DNA of 64,000 nt from Arenicola marina (Eukaryota; Annelida; Polychaeta; Arenicolidae), in contig OZ025248.1 of the NCBI GenBank assembly GCA_964019135.1, forward strand, positions 74,716,119 through 74,780,118, read 5' to 3'. The notes under the pieces were generated by a model that worked only from the letters and a program-made list of their open reading frames with translations, was not told where the DNA came from and did not search any database. Below are positions 36,158 through 50,900 of this stretch, one piece after another (position 1 is the first letter of the stretch; each line of letters opens with the position of its first letter). The position numbers and the translations under genes were made by a program.

Positions 36158-36520
36158 CCTGGGCCCGTATTCTGTATGCATCTTAAACTTAAGTTAAGTT
36201 TCAGACTTAATATTGATTTTCTAGCTATGTTAAGATTCAAAACTTAATGCCATTCTACAAACAACTTAAGGTGCATCTCAGCTGAGTTTTTACTGGCGGG
36301 CTCATTCGCGAAAGCGTGTCACCTCACCAGACGGCGCGACTAAAGTTGGCCTTTAGTTGTGCTGCCATCTCACGGCAACCGGATAATGACGCTCCATTTT
36401 GGAACTCTTCAAGGATGAAGGTAATAATCTACTTTAGCAGACAATAACTATCCCAATCTGCTGATTCTGTCAGGGTTTAATAACAGAAGAAGAGCACATG
36501 TCAAGGTGAGCACGGTTAGC

Positions 36521-36748
36521 AGGGGCAGATCCAGAAATTTGTCTTATAAGGGAGGGGTCTACTGGAAATTCCGACCGATGGGGCAGGGCGGCGGGGGATG
36601 CTCTGAAAAACATTGGGGTGAGGGGATGGAGGTGGGGGGGAGTCCACGCCAAATGGCTTACATTTTGCATTAAAAAATGGCATCTTCTTTAAAAAGAGGG
36701 AAGCGGACCCCCTGGACCCCCCCCCCCCCCCCCCCCCTGAATCCGCCT
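36521..36748. mobile_element. GGCGGATCC-family MITE, copy 3, nested
   Basis: Begins AGGGGCAGATCCAGAAATTT and ends in a C-homopolymer then CTGAATCCGCC. The interior AGTCCACGCCAAATGG..TTTTGCATTAAAAAATGGC matches copy 1 at 7243. It lies inside the element at 36158-37531, so it inserted later. Confidence 0.65.
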
Positions 36749-36810
36749 TTGGGTCGAGCCTGCTGACCGCGCATATTGCAGTTAAAACGGTACGTTCAAA
36801 ATCTGGCCCA

Positions 36811-37245
36811 AGAGCATAGGCCGAATCAGGGGTGGATCTAGCGACGGGTGGGGGCGGGGGGTTAGGGGGTTGCAATGCCCCCCCCCTCAATGGGAACTAT
36901 ATAGCAAAGTGATATGTTGTAGGTGCAACCCAGTGGCGGATCCAGATAGGGGGGCTGTACCCTAGCACCCCCCTCAAGCAAATGGGGGGGGACCAAAACG
37001 TTACTATGAAACGAAAACACGTAAAAGAGCATAGGCCGAATCAGGGGCGGATCAACCGACGGGTGGGGGCGGGGGGTTCGGGGGGTTGCAATGCCCCCCC
37101 ACCTTCATTGGGAACTAGTATTCACTGTAAAATCCGGGCTTCACGACGAAGTATACGGCATAGTAACATGTTCTAGGTGCAACCCAGTGGCGGATGCAAA
37201 AGGGGTGCTTTAACCAAGCCCCCCCCCCTTTAAGCAAATGGATGT
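36811..37245. repeat. 215-bp tandem duplication of MITE sequence
   Basis: AGAGCATAGGCCGAATCAGG occurs at 36811 and 37026. Both copies continue through GACGGGTGGGGGCGGGGGGT, GGTTGCAATGCCCCCC, GGTGCAACCCAGTGGCGGAT and a C-rich end. Both units carry the GGCGGATC-type terminus, so a partial element was duplicated in place. Confidence 0.75.
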
Positions 37246-37531
37246 TCAAGACGAAATTCTGCATTGACCTTTTGTCATGTATTGCGGAAGAATGCCTACT
37301 GGTAGGCCTACGTCTCGCCTGCGTCTGCGACCCCAATATGCATGAATACGGTCCGTCTTGTCAAAACTTAAGTCACCTAAAAGTTATCTTAAGTTTTTAA
37401 CGGTTCTCAAGTGAGATCTAAGCTTAAGATGTATGCAGAATACGTGTTCGAAAACTTAGATAAAACTTAGACCGAAACTAAGTTTTGGCCAAAATCTTAG
37501 ACTTAAGATGCATACAGAATACGGGCCCAGG

Positions 37532-38429
37532 TCTTTAGGATATATTGATATTTATGTTACCACAGTTCAGCGTGTGGGCTGGATCGTGTAACATAAAAAC
37601 AAAGGTCTTCGTGGCGCTACCATTGACTATTTAGTGGGTCTATATTTCACAAGTTAAACTGTGTGACCTCTCAACCGGTGACCCCCAGCTCGGCACCTCC
37701 CCCCCCCCCCCTCCTCACACACAAACTATCCTTAACCCACCGCAACCCAGTCATTAGTTTAATGTTCCTAACGTAAGTTTCGATGGATAATCAGTCGACA
37801 CTCCAACACTCGTTAGCCAGTGTTACCCCAATGCCGAAGGCATTAATAAACAGTACACGGCTGCAAAATACATTATTTGAACAGGGACGTTCTTTTTCTT
37901 TTCTGCAGTTCGTTTACCAAATCACATATGCACTTTCCACATGTGAATTCATCATAGAACTAGAAACATCTCCATCACTGCTGGCCTGTATTTATAAGCA
38001 CATGTACGCCTTCACCCGCTCCCGTGACGTAGTAACCCGTGCAGTGGCCTTCATCCCCAGAGGAGGCCAGGGGGAATTAAATGTTTGCACCCACCTAAAG
38101 TACAATTAAAAAAATTCTCTGCGAATTCATAATTATATATATGTATTTCTTTTGCGAAACTTATCTTTAGATTATTTTCTCTCATTGGCACTGCCTTTGC
38201 GGTCAGAATTGGCTTGCCCTTTAACTCCAGGTCGATTATTTTCTGTCTTTAGGCCTAAATGCATGAGTCATCCAGCACAATCATTATCTCCAATCGTATA
38301 TAACTTATGACTCCCACTGACGTATGATTCTAGATCTAAATCAAATCTTGGGGCTGATTCAATACTTGTGAAGCGGTGGCGCACATTCCGAAGGCGACCG
38401 ATCTGAAGTCAGACCCCCCGGGGCTATTA
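37532..38429. other. Unique sequence with one unassigned ORF
   Basis: AT-rich spacer with a C homopolymer near 37700. Apart from the small frame at 37783-38109 nothing is recognised. Confidence 0.5.
37783..38109 (+). CDS. Unassigned 108-codon ORF
   Basis: ATG at 37783, stop at 38107. The predicted peptide starts MDNQSTLQHSLASVTPMP and has a mildly hydrophobic middle (SFLQFVYQITYALSTCEF). It contains no motif I recognise. There are no promoter or splice signals nearby, and a frame of this length is expected by chance in 64 kb. Kept only as a candidate. Confidence 0.1.
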   Translation: MDNQSTLQHSLASVTPMPKALINSTRLQNTLFEQGRSFSFLQFVYQITYALSTCEFIIELETSPSLLACIYKHMYAFTRSRDVVTRAVAFIPRGGQGELNVCTHLKYN

Positions 38430-38815
38430 TACACATCTGGTGGGTGAGAGGTTTGGGGGTGGGCGGGGTGGGGGGGGGGGGGGAAGGGGAGGGGGTCCGC
38501 GGGTGCCTTGGTGCCTGAGAGAGCGGATATTTGTGATGAAAAAGACTTGCGACCGGCGAGGTTGGGGGCTCTGAAAATGAGCGTTTATAGAGCGGGTTGC
38601 CGCGAAAAAATACCCCTTGCGAGCGAATTTTGGCGGTAAAACCCCGACCGAGCGGATTTTGGCGATAAAAATAGGGAAGGGGGGGGCTTTACAACGGAAC
38701 CCCCCAAACCCAACAATGTGTTCAAGTAGCCCCCCCACCCTCCCGGGGTCTGGCCCGACCAAAGGGGAGAGTGAGGGGGGGGGGTGGAACCTCCAATCAG
38801 CGTCCTGTGGAATGA
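38430..38815. mobile_element. GC-rich dispersed repeat, copy 1
   Basis: Shares with 60065-60415 the blocks GCGGATATTTGTGATGAAAA, CTTGCGACCGG, TTTTGGCGGTAAAA and GACCGAGCGGATTTTGGCG, in the same order. It ends in G/C homopolymers and a CCCGGGG-type terminus at both sides. It is a non-coding dispersed element related in style to the GGCGGATCC MITEs. Confidence 0.65.
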
Positions 38816-38997
38816 GCACGTGACTTTAAAATCCGCATATGTTCAAGTCCCTTGCTGTGTTTACCCATCGCCGCCATAACACAGTCAAGGATAAGAGGAG
38901 ACCACAAAAGCAAACACCGACAGTTATTTACACTGGCCACCTTGGTCCATAACGGAACCGGTCAGCCATACGCATGGGACCTATAATAGCACAACTC

Positions 38998-41900
38998 GTG
39001 TTATACATGGCATCCATTAGAACGCGGCCCTGTGCTATACATGGCATCCATTAGAAGGAGGCCCTTTGTCATACATGGCATCCATTAGAACGCGGCCCTG
39101 TGTTATACATGGCATCCATTAGAAGGCGGCCCTGTGTTATACATGGCATCCATTAGAAGGAGGCCCTTTGTTATACATGGCATCCATTAGAAGGCGGCCC
39201 TGTGTTATACATGGCATACATTAGAAGGAGGCCCTTTGTTATACATGGCATCCATTAGAAGGCGGTCCTATGTTATACATGGCATCCATTAGAAGAAGGT
39301 CCTGTGTTATACACGGCATCCATTCGAAGAAGGTCCTATGTTATACATAGCATCCATTAGAAGAAGGTCCTATGTTATACATGGCATCCATTAGAAGAAG
39401 GTCCTGTGTTATACATGGCATCCATTAGAAGGCGGCCCTGTGTTATACATGGCATCCATTAGAAGGCGGACCTGTGTTATACATGGCATCCATTAGAAGG
39501 CGGCCCTGTGTTATACATGGCATCCATTAGAAGGCGGTCCTGTGTTATACATGGCATCCATTCGAAGGCGGTCCTGTGTTATACATGGCATCCATTCGAA
39601 GGCGGTCCTGTGTTATACATGGCATCCATTCGAAGGCGGTCCTGTGTTATACATGGCATCCATTAGAAGGCGGTCCTGTGTTATACATGGCATCCATTCG
39701 AAGGCGGTCCTGTGTTATACATGGCATCCATTCGAAGGCGGTCCTGTGTTATACATGGCATCTGTTAGAAGGGGGTCCTGTGTTATACATGGCATCCATT
39801 AGAAGGCGGTCCTATGTTATACATGGCATCCATTAGAAGGCGGTCCTATGTTATACATGGCATCCATTAGAAGAAGGTCCTGTGTTATACATGGCATCCA
39901 TTAGAAGGCGGTCCTGTGTTATACATGGCATCCATTCGAAGGCGGTCCTGTGTTATACATGGCATCCATTCGAAGGCGGTCCTGTGTTATACATGGCATC
40001 TATTAGAAGGGGGTCCTGTGTTATACATGGCATCCATTAGAAGGCGGTCCTGTTATACATGGCATCCATTAGAAGGCGGTCCTATGTTATACATGGCATC
40101 CATTAGAAGAAGGTCCTGTGTTATACATGGCATCCATTCGAAGAAAGTCCTATGTTATACATGGCATCCATTAGAAGAAGGTCCTGTGTTATACATGGCA
40201 TCCATTAGAAGAAGGTCCTGTGTTATACATGGCATCCATTAGAAGAAGGTCAAGTTCAATTCGTTATTTGTCGTACCGTAAGGAGTGCGATCGCGATCGA
40301 TCGTGCTCCGGTACGCAGCCCTGTCGTACTTGGAATAGCCCGAGACGGTGCACTGAATCATAAATGAAACATGGACTTTCGTGTGTCCTGTGTTATACAT
40401 GGCATCCATTCGAAGGCGGTCCTGTGTTATACATGGCATCCATTAGAAGAAGGTCCTGTGTTATACATGGCATCCATTAGAAGGCGGTCCTGTGTTATAC
40501 ATGTCATCCATTAGAAGGCGGTCCTGTGTTATACATGGCATCCATTAGAAGAAGGTCCTGTGTTATACATGGCATCCATTAGAAGGCGGTCCTGTGTTAT
40601 ACATGGCATCCATTAGAAGGCGGCCCTGTGTTATACATGGCATCCATTAGAAGGCGGCCCTGTGTTATACATGGCATCCATTAGAAGAAGGTCCTGTGTT
40701 ATACATGGCATCCATTAGAAGGCGGTCGTGTGTTATACATGGCATCCATTAGAAGGCGGTCCTATGTTATACATGGCATCCATTAGAAGAAGGTCCTGTG
40801 TTATACATGGCATCCATTAGAAGGCGGCCCTGTGTTATACATGGCATCCATTAGAAGGCGGCCCTGTGTTATGCATGGCATCTATTCGAAGGCGGCCCTG
40901 TGTTATACATGGCATCCATTCCAAGGCGGCCCTTTGTTATACATGGCATTCATTAGAAGGCGGTCCTATGTTATACATGGCATCCATTAGAAGAAGGTCC
41001 TGTGTTATACATGGCATCCATTAGAAGAAGGTCCTGTGTTATACATGGCATCCATTAGAAGGCGGTGCTGTGTTATACATGGCATCCATTAGAAGGCGGC
41101 CCTGTGTTATACATGGCATCCATTAGAAGGCGGTCCTATGTTATACATGGCATCCATTAGAAGAAGGTCCTGTGTTATACATGGCATCCATTAGAAGGCG
41201 GTCCTGTGTTATACGTGGCATCCATTAGAAGGCGGTCCTATGTTATACATGGCATCCATTAGAAGAAGGTCCTGTGTTATACATGGCATCCAGTAGAAGG
41301 CGGCCCTGTGTTATACATGGCATCCATTCGAAGGCGGTCCTGTGTTATACATGGCATCCATTAGAAGGCGGTCCTATGTTATACATGGCATCCATTAGAA
41401 AAAGGTCCTGTGTTATAGATGGCATCCATTAGAAGAAGGTCTTGTGTTATACATGGCATCAATTAGAAAAAGGTCCTATGTTATACATGGCATCCATTAG
41501 AAGAAGGTCCTGTGTTATACATGGCATCCATTAGAAGAAGGTCCTGTGTTATACATGGCATCCATTAGAAGGCGGCCCTGTGTTATACATGGCATCCATT
41601 AGAAGAAGGTCCTGTGTTATACATGGCATCCATTAGAAGAAGGTCCTGTGTTATACATGGCATCCATTAGAAGAAGGTCCTGTGTTATACATGGCATCCA
41701 TTAGAAGGCGGTCCTGTGTTATACATGGCATCCATTAGAAGGCGGTCCTATGTTATACATGGCATCCATTAGAAGAAGGTCCTGTGTTATACATGGCATC
41801 CATTAGAAGGCGGCCCTTTGTTATACATGGCATCCATTAGAAGGCGGTCCTGTGTTATACATGGCATCCATTAAAAGGCGGCCCTGTGTTATACATGGCA

Positions 41901-44900
41901 TCCATTAGAAGGCGGTCCTATGTTATACATGGCATCCATTAGAAGAAGGTCCTGTGTTATACATGGCATCCATTAGAAGGCGGTCCTGTGTTATACATGG
42001 CATCCATTAGAAGGCGGTCCTATGTTATACATGGCATCCATTAGAAGGCGGTCCTATGTTGTACATGGCATCCATTAGAAGAAGGTCCTGTGTTATACAT
42101 GGCATCCATTAGAAGGCGGTCCTGTGTTATACATGGCATCCATTCGAAGGCGGTCCTGTGTTATACATGGCATCCATTAGAAGGCGGTCCTATGTTATAC
42201 ATGGCATCCATTAGAAGGCGGTCCTATGTTATACATGGCATCCATTAGAAGAAGGTCCTGTGTTATACATGGCATCCATTAGAAGAAGGTCCTGTGTTAT
42301 ACATGGCATCCATTAGAAGGCGGCCCTGTGTTATACATGGCATCCATTAGAAGAAGGTCCTGTGTTATACATGGCATCCATTAGAAGAAGGTCCTGTGTT
42401 ATACATGGCATCCATTAGAAGAAGGTCCTGTGTTATACATGGCATCCATTAGAAGGCGGTCCTGTGTTATACATGGCTTCCATTAGAAGGCGGTCCTGTG
42501 TTATACATGGCATCCATTAGAAGAAGGTCCTGTGTTATACATGGCATCCATTAGAAGAAGGTCCTGTGTTATAGATGGCATCCATTAGAAGGCGGCCCTG
42601 TGTTATACATGGCATCCATTAGAAGAAGGTCCTGTGTTATACATGGCATCCATTAGAAGAAGGTCCTGTGTTATACATGGCATCCATTAGAAGAAGGTCC
42701 TGTGTTATACATGGCATCCATTAGAAGGCGGTCCTGTGTTATACATGGCATCCATTCGAAGGCGGTCCTGTGTTATACATGGCATCCAATAGAAGGCGGC
42801 CCTGTATTATACATGGCATCCATTAGAAGGCGGCCCTGTGTTATACATGGCATCCATTAGAAGGCGGTCCTATGTTATACATGGCATCCATTAGAAGAAG
42901 GTCCTGTGTTATACATGGCATCCATTAGAAGGCGGTCCTGTGTTATACATGGCATCCATTAGAAGGCGGTCCTATGTTATACATGGCATCCATTAGAAGG
43001 CGGTCCTATGTTGTACATGGCATCCATTAGAAGAAGGTCCTGTGTTATACATGGCATCCATTAGAAGAAGGTCCTGTGTTATACATGGCATCCATTCGAA
43101 GGCGGTCCTGTGTTATACATGGCATCCATTAGAAGGCGGTCCTATGTTATACATGGCATCCATTAGAAGGCGGTCCTATGTTATACATGGCATCCATTAG
43201 AAGAAGGTCCTGTGTTATACATGGCATCCATTAGAAGAAGGTCCTGTGTTATACATGGCATCCATTAGAAGGCGGCCCTGTGTTATACATGGCATCCATT
43301 AGAAGAAGGTCCTGTGTTATACATGGCATCCATTAGAAGAAGGTCCTGTGTTATACATGGCATCCATTAGAAGAAGGTCCTGTGTTATACATGGCATCCA
43401 TTAGAAGGCGGTCCTGTGTTATGCATGGCTTCCATTAGAAGGCGGTCCTGTGTTATACATGGCATCCATTAGAAGAAGGTCCTGTGTTATACATGGCATC
43501 CATTAGAAGGCGGCCCTTTGTTATACATGGCATCCATTAGAAGGCGGTCCTGTGTTATACATGGCATCCATTAAAAGGCGGCCCTGTGTTATACATGGCA
43601 TCCATTAGAAGGCGGTCCTATGTTATACATGGCATCCATTAGAAGAAGGTCCTGTGTTATACATGGCATCCATTAGAAGGCGGTCCTGTGTTATACATGG
43701 CATCCATTAGAAGGCGGTCCTATGTTATACATGGCATCCATTAGAAGGCGGTCCTGTGTTATACATGGCATCCATTCGAAGGCGGTCCTGTGTTATACAT
43801 GGCATCCATTAGAAGGCGGTCCTATGTTATACATGGCATCCATTAGAAGGCGGTCCTATGTTATACATGGCATCCATTAGAAGAAGGTCCTGTGTTATAC
43901 ATGGCATCCATTAGAAGAAGGTCCTGTGTTATACATGGCATCCATTAGAAGGCGGCCCTGTGTTATACATGGCATCCATTAGAAGAAGGTCCTGTGTTAT
44001 ACATGGCATCCATTAGAAGAAGGTCCTGTGTTATACATGGCATCCATTAGAAGAAGGTCCTGTGTTATACATGGCATCCATTAGAAGGCGGTCCTGTGTT
44101 ACACATGGCTTCCATTAGAAGGCGGTCCTGTGTTATACATGGCATCCATTAGAAGAAGGTCCTGTGTTATACATGGCATCCATTAGAAGAAGGTCCTGTG
44201 TTATAGATGGCATCCATTAGAAGGCGGCCCTGTGTTATACATGGCATCCATTAGAAGAAGGTCCTGTGTTATACATGGCATCCATTAGAAGAAGGTCCTG
44301 TGTTATACATGGCATCCATTAGAAGAAGGTCCTGTGTTATACATGGCATCCATTAGAAGGCGGTCCTGTGTTATACATGGCATCCATTCGAAGGCGGTCC
44401 TGCGTTATACATGGCATCCAATAGAAGGCGGCCCTGTATTATACATGGCATCCATTAGAAGGCGGCCCTGTGTTATACATGGCATCCATTAGAAGGCGGT
44501 CCTATGTTATACATGGCATCCATTAGAAGAAGGTCCTGTGTTATACATGGCATCCATTAGAAGGCGGTCCTGTGTTATACATGGCATCCATTAGAAGGCG
44601 GTCCTATGTTATACATGGCATCCATTAGAAGGCGGTCCTATGTTGTACATGGCATCCATTAGAAGAAGGTCCTGTGTTATACATGGCATCCATTAGAAGA
44701 AGGTCCTGTGTTATACATGGCATCCATTCGAAGGCGGTCCTGTGTTATACATGGCATCCATTAGAAGGCGGTCCTATGTTATACATGGCATCCATTAGAA
44801 GGCGGTCCTATGTTATACATGGCATCCATTAGAAGAAGGTCCTGTGTTATACATGGCATCCATTAGAAGAAGGTCCTGTGTTATACATGGCATCCATTAG

Positions 44901-47900
44901 AAGGCGGCCCTGTGTTATACATGGCATCCATTAGAAGAAGGTCCTGTGTTATACATGGCATCCATTAGAAGAAGGTCCTGTGTTATACATGGCATCCATT
45001 AGAAGAAGGTCCTGTGTTATACATGGCATCCATTAGAAGGCGGTCCTGTGTTATGCATGGCTTCCATTAGAAGGCGGTCCTGTGTTATACATGGCATCCA
45101 TTAGAAGAAGGTCCTGTGTTATACATGGCATCCATTAGAAGAAGGTCCTGTGTTATACATGGCATCCATTAGAAGGCGGCCCTGTGTTATACATGGCATC
45201 CATTAGAAGAAGGTCCTGTGTGATACATCGCATCCATTAGAAGGCGGTCCTGTGTTATACATGGCATCCATTAGAAGGCGGTCCTATGTTATACATGGCA
45301 TCCATTAGAAGAAGGTCCTGTGTTATACATGGCATCCATTAGAAGGCGGCCCTGTGTTATACATGGCATCCATTAGAAGGCGGCCCTGTGTTATACATGG
45401 CATCCATTCGAAGGCGGCCCTGTGTTATACATGGCATCCATTCCAAGGCGGCCCTTTGTTATACATGGCATCCACTAGAAGGCGGTCCTATGTTATACAT
45501 GGCATCCATTAGAAGAAGGTCCTGTGTTATACATGGCATCCATTAGAAGGCGGCCCTTTGTTATACATGGCATCCATTAGAAGGCGGTCCTGTGTTATAC
45601 ATGGCATCCATTAGAAGGCGGCCCTGTGTTATACATGGCATCCATTAGAAGGCGGTCCTATGTTATACATGGCATCCATTAGAAGAAGGTCCTGTGTTAT
45701 ACATGGCATCCATTAGAAGGCGGTCCTGTGTTATACATGGCATCCATTAGAAGGCGGTCCTATGTTATACATGGCATCCATTAGAAGAAGGTCCTGTGTT
45801 ATACATGGCATCCAGTAGAAGGCGGCCCTGTGTTATACATGGCATCCATTAGAAGGCGGTCCTGTGTTATAGATGGCATCCATTAGAAGAAGGTCTTGTG
45901 TTATACATGGCATCCATTAGAAGAAGGTCCTGTGTTATACATGGCATCCATTAGAAGAAGGTCCTGTGTTATACATGGCATCCATTAGAAGGCGGTCCTG
46001 TGTTATACATGGCATCCATTAGAAGGCGGTCCTATGTTATACATGGCATCCATTAGAAGAAGGTCCTGTGTTATACATGGCATCCATTAGAAGGCGGCCC
46101 TTTGTTATACATGGCATCCATTAGAAGGCGGTCCTGTGTTATACATGGCATCCATTAAAAGGCGGCCCTGTGTTATACATGGCATCCATTAGAAGGCGGT
46201 CCTATGTTATACATGGCATCCATTAGAAGAAGGTCCTGTGTTATACATGGCATCCATTAGAAGGCGGTCCTGTGTTATACATGGCATCCATTAGAAGGCG
46301 GTCCTATGTTATACATGGCATCCATTAGAAGGCGGTCCTATGTTGTACATGGCATCCATTAGAAGAAGGTCCTGTGTTATACATGGCATCCATTAGAAGG
46401 CGGTCCTGTGTTATACATGGCATCCATTCGAAGGCGGTCCTGTGTTATACATGGCATCCATTAGAAGGCGGTCCTGTGTTATACATGGCATCCATTAGAA
46501 GGCGGTCCTATGTTATACATGGCATCCATTAGAAGGCGGTCCTATGTTGTACATGGCATCCATTAGAAGAAGGTCCTGTGTTATACATGGCATCCATTAG
46601 AAGAAGGTCCTGTGTTATACATGGCATCCATTCGAAGGCGGTCCTGTGTTATACATGGCATCCATTAGAAGAAGGTCCTGTGTTATACATGGCATCCATT
46701 AGAAGGCGGCCCTGTGTTATACATGGCATCCATTAGAAGAAGGTCCTGTGTTATACATGGCATCCATTAGAAGAAGGTCCTGTGTTATACATGGCATCCA
46801 TTAGAAGAAGGTCCTGTGTTATACATGGCATCCATTAGAAGGCGGTCCTGTGTTATACATGGCATCCATTCGAAGGCGGTCCTGTGTTATACATGGCATC
46901 CATTAGAAGGCGGCCCTGTATTATACATGGCATCCATTAGAAGGCGGCCCTGTGTTATACATGGCATCCATTAGAAGGCGGTCCTGTGTTATACATGGCA
47001 TCCATTAAAAGGCGGTCCTGTGTTATACATGGCATCCATTAGAAGGCGGTCCTATGTTATACATGGCATCCATTAGAAGGCGGTCCTATGTTGTACATGG
47101 CATCCATTAGAAGAAGGTCCTGTGTTATACATGGCATCCATTAGAAGAAGGTCCTGTGTTATACATGGCATCCATTCGAAGGCGGTCCTGTGTTATACAT
47201 GGCATCCATTAGAAGGCGGTCCTATGTTATACATGGCATCCATTAGAAGGCGGTCCTATGTTATACATGGCATCCATTAGAAGAAGGTCCTGTGTTATAC
47301 ATGGCATCCATTAGAAGAAGGTCCTGTGTTATACATGGCATCCATTAGAAGGCGGCCCTGTGTTATACATGGCATCCATTAGAAGAAGGTCCTGTGTTAT
47401 ACATGGCATCCATTAGAAGAAGGTCCTGTGTTATACATGGCATCCATTATAAGAAGGTCCTGTGTTATACATGGCATCCATTAGAAGGCGGTCCTGTGTT
47501 ATGCATGGCTTCCATTAGAAGGCGGTCTTGTGTTATACATGGCATCCATTAGAAGAAGGTCCTGTGTTATACATGGCATCCATTAGAAGAAGGTCCTGTG
47601 TTATACATGGCATCCATTAGAAGGCGGCCCTGTGTTATACATGGCATCCATTAGAAGAAGGTCCTGTGTTATACATGGCATCCATTAGAAGAAGGTCCTG
47701 TGTTATACATGGCATCCATTAGAAGAAGGTCCTGTGTTATACATGGCATCCATTAGAAGGCGGTCCTGTGTTATACATGGCATCCATTCGAAGGCGGTCC
47801 TGTGTTATACATGGCATCCATTAGAAGGCGGCCCTGTATTATACATGGCATCCATTAGAAGGCGGCCCTGTGTTATACATGGCATCCATTAGAAGAAGGT

Positions 47901-50900
47901 CCTGTGTTATACATGGCATCCATTAGAAGGCGGCCCTGTGTTATACATGGCATCCATTAGAAGGCGGCCCTGTGTTATACATGGCATCCATTCGAAGGCG
48001 GCCCTGTGTTATACATGGCATCCATTCCAAGGCGGCCCTTTGTTATACATGGCATCCACTAGAAGGCGGTCCTATGTTATACATGGCATCCATTAGAAGA
48101 AGGTCCTGTGTTATACATGGCATCCATTAGAAGGCGGCCCTTTGTTATACATGGCATCCATTAGAAGGCGGTCCTGTGTTATACATGGCATCCATTAGAA
48201 GGCGGCCCTGTGTTATACATGGCATCCATTAGAAGGCGGTCCTATGTTATACATGGCATCCATTAGAAGAAGGTCCTGTGTTATACATGGCATCCATTAG
48301 AAGGCGGTCCTGTGTTATACATGGCATCCATTAGAAGGCGGTCCTATGTTATACATGGCATCCATTAGAAGAAGGTCCTGTGTTATACATGGCATCCAGT
48401 AGAAGGCGGCCCTGTGTTATACATGGCATCCATTCGAAGGCGGTCCTGTGTTATAGATGGCATCCATTAGAAGAAGGTCTTGTGTTATACATGGCATCAA
48501 TTAGAAGAAGGTCCTATGTTATACATGGCATCCATTAGAAGAAGGTCCTGTGTTATACATGGCATCCATTAGAAGAAGGTCCTGTGTTATACATGGCATC
48601 CATTAGAAGGCGGCCCTGTGTTATACATGGCATCCATTAGAAGAAGGTCCTGTGTTATACATGGCATCCATTAGAAGAAGGTCCTGTGTTATACATGGCA
48701 TCCATTAGAAGAAGGTCCTGTGTTATACATGGCATCCATTAGAAGGCGGTCCTGTGTTATACATGGCATCCATTAGAAGGCGGTCCTATGTTATACATGG
48801 CATCCATTAGAAGAAGGTCCTGTGTTATACATGGCATCCATTAGAAGGCGGCCCTTTGTTATACATGGCATCCATTAGAAGGCGGTCCTGTGTTATACAT
48901 GGCATCCATTAAAAGGCGGCCCTGTGTTATACATGGCATCCATTAGAAGGCGGTCCTATGTTATACATGGCATCCATTAGAAGAAGGTCCTGTGTTATAC
49001 ATGGCATCCATTAGAAGGCGGTCCTGTGTTATACATGGCATCCATTAGAAGGCGGTCCTATGTTATACATGGCATCCATTAGAAGGCGGTCCTATGTTGT
49101 ACATGGCATCCATTAGAAGAAGGTCCTGTGTTATACATGGCATCCATTAGAAGGCGGCCCTGTGTTATACATGGCATCCATTAGAAGGCGGCCCTGTGTT
49201 ATACATGGCATCCATTCGAAGGCGGCCCTGTGTTATACATGGCATCCATTCCAAGGCGGCCCTTTGTTATACATGGCATCCACTAGAAGGCGGCCCTGTG
49301 TTATACATGGCATCCATTCGAAGGCGGTCCTGTGTTATAGATGGCATCCATTAGAAGAAGGTCTTGTGTTATACATGGCATCAATTAGAAGAAGGTCCTA
49401 TGTTATACATGGCATCCATTAGAAGAAGGTCCTGTGTTATACATGGCATCCATTAGAAGAAGGTCCTGTGTTATACATGGCATCCATTAGAAGGCGGCCC
49501 TGTGTTATACATGGCATCCATTAGAAGAAGGTCCTGTGTTATACATGGCATCCATTAGAAGAAGGTCCTGTGTTATACATGGCATCCATTAGAAGAAGGT
49601 CCTGTGTTATACATGGCATCCATTAGAAGGCGGTCCTGTGTTATACATGGCATCCATTAGAAGGCGGTCCTATGTTATACATGGCATCCATTAGAAGAAG
49701 GTCCTGTGTTATACATGGCATCCATTAGAAGGCGGCCCTTTGTTATACATGGCATCCATTAGAAGGCGGTCCTGTGTTATACATGGCATCCATTAAAAGG
49801 CGGCCCTGTGTTATACATGGCATCCATTAGAAGGCGGTCCTATGTTATACATGGCATCCATTAGAAGAAGGTCCTGTGTTATACATGGCATCCATTAGAA
49901 GGCGGTCCTGTGTTATACATGGCATCCATTAGAAGGCGGTCCTATGTTATACATGGCATCCATTAGAAGGCGGTCCTATGTTGTACATGGCATCCATTAG
50001 AAGAAGGTCCTGTGTTATACATGGCATCCATTAGAAGGCGGTCCTGTGTTATACATGGCATCCATTCGAAGGCGGTCCTGTGTTATACATGGCATCCATT
50101 AGAAGGCGGTCCTATGTTATACATGGCATCCATTAGAAGCCGGTCCTATGTTATACATGGCATCCATTAGAAGAAGGTCCTGTGTTATACATGGCATCCA
50201 TTAGAAGAAGGTCCTGTGTTATACATGGCATCCATTAGAAGGCGGCCCTGTGTTATACATGGCATCCATTAGAAGAAGGTCCTGTGTTATACATGGCATC
50301 CATTAGAAGAAGGTCCTGTGTTATACATGGCATCCATTAGAAGGAGGTCCTGTGTTATACATGGCATCCATTAGAAGGCGGTCCTGTGTTATACATGGCT
50401 TCCATTAGAAGGCGGTCCTGTGTTATACATGGCATCCATTAGAAGAAGGTCCTGTGTTATACATGGCATCCATTCGAAGGCGGTCCTGTGTTATACATGG
50501 CATCCATTAGAAGGCGGCCCTGTATTATACATGGCATCCATTAGAAGGCGGCCCTGTGTTATACATGGCATCCATTAGAAGAAGGTCCTGTGTTATACAT
50601 CGCATCCATTAGAAGGCGGTCCTGTGTTATACATGGCATCCATTAGAAGGCGGTCCTATGTTATACATGGCATCCATTAGAAGAAGGTCCTGTGTTATAC
50701 ATGGCATCCATTAGAAGGCGGCCCTGTGTTATACATGGCATCCATTAGAAGGCGGCCCTGTGTTATACATGGCATCCATTCGAAGGCGGCCCTGTGTTAT
50801 ACATGGCATCCATTCCAAGGCGGCCCTTTGTTATACATGGCATCCACTAGAAGGCGGTCCTATGTTATACATGGCATCCATTAGAAGAAGGTCCTGTGTT

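Larger units (their letters stand above)
36158..37531. mobile_element. GGGCCCGTATTCTG inverted-repeat element with later insertions
   Basis: The left end CCTGGGCCCGTATTCTGTAT (36158) is the exact inverse of the right end (37503-37531), giving 29-bp termini that run on into CTTAAG-rich subterminal sequence. A second end-like copy (CTTAAGATGTATGCAGAATA) lies inside the right arm near 37423. The middle is occupied by GGCGGATCC-family material (36521-37250). No transposase is seen and no clear target-site duplication is visible. It is best described as a non-autonomous DNA element; its superfamily is unassigned. Confidence 0.75.
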
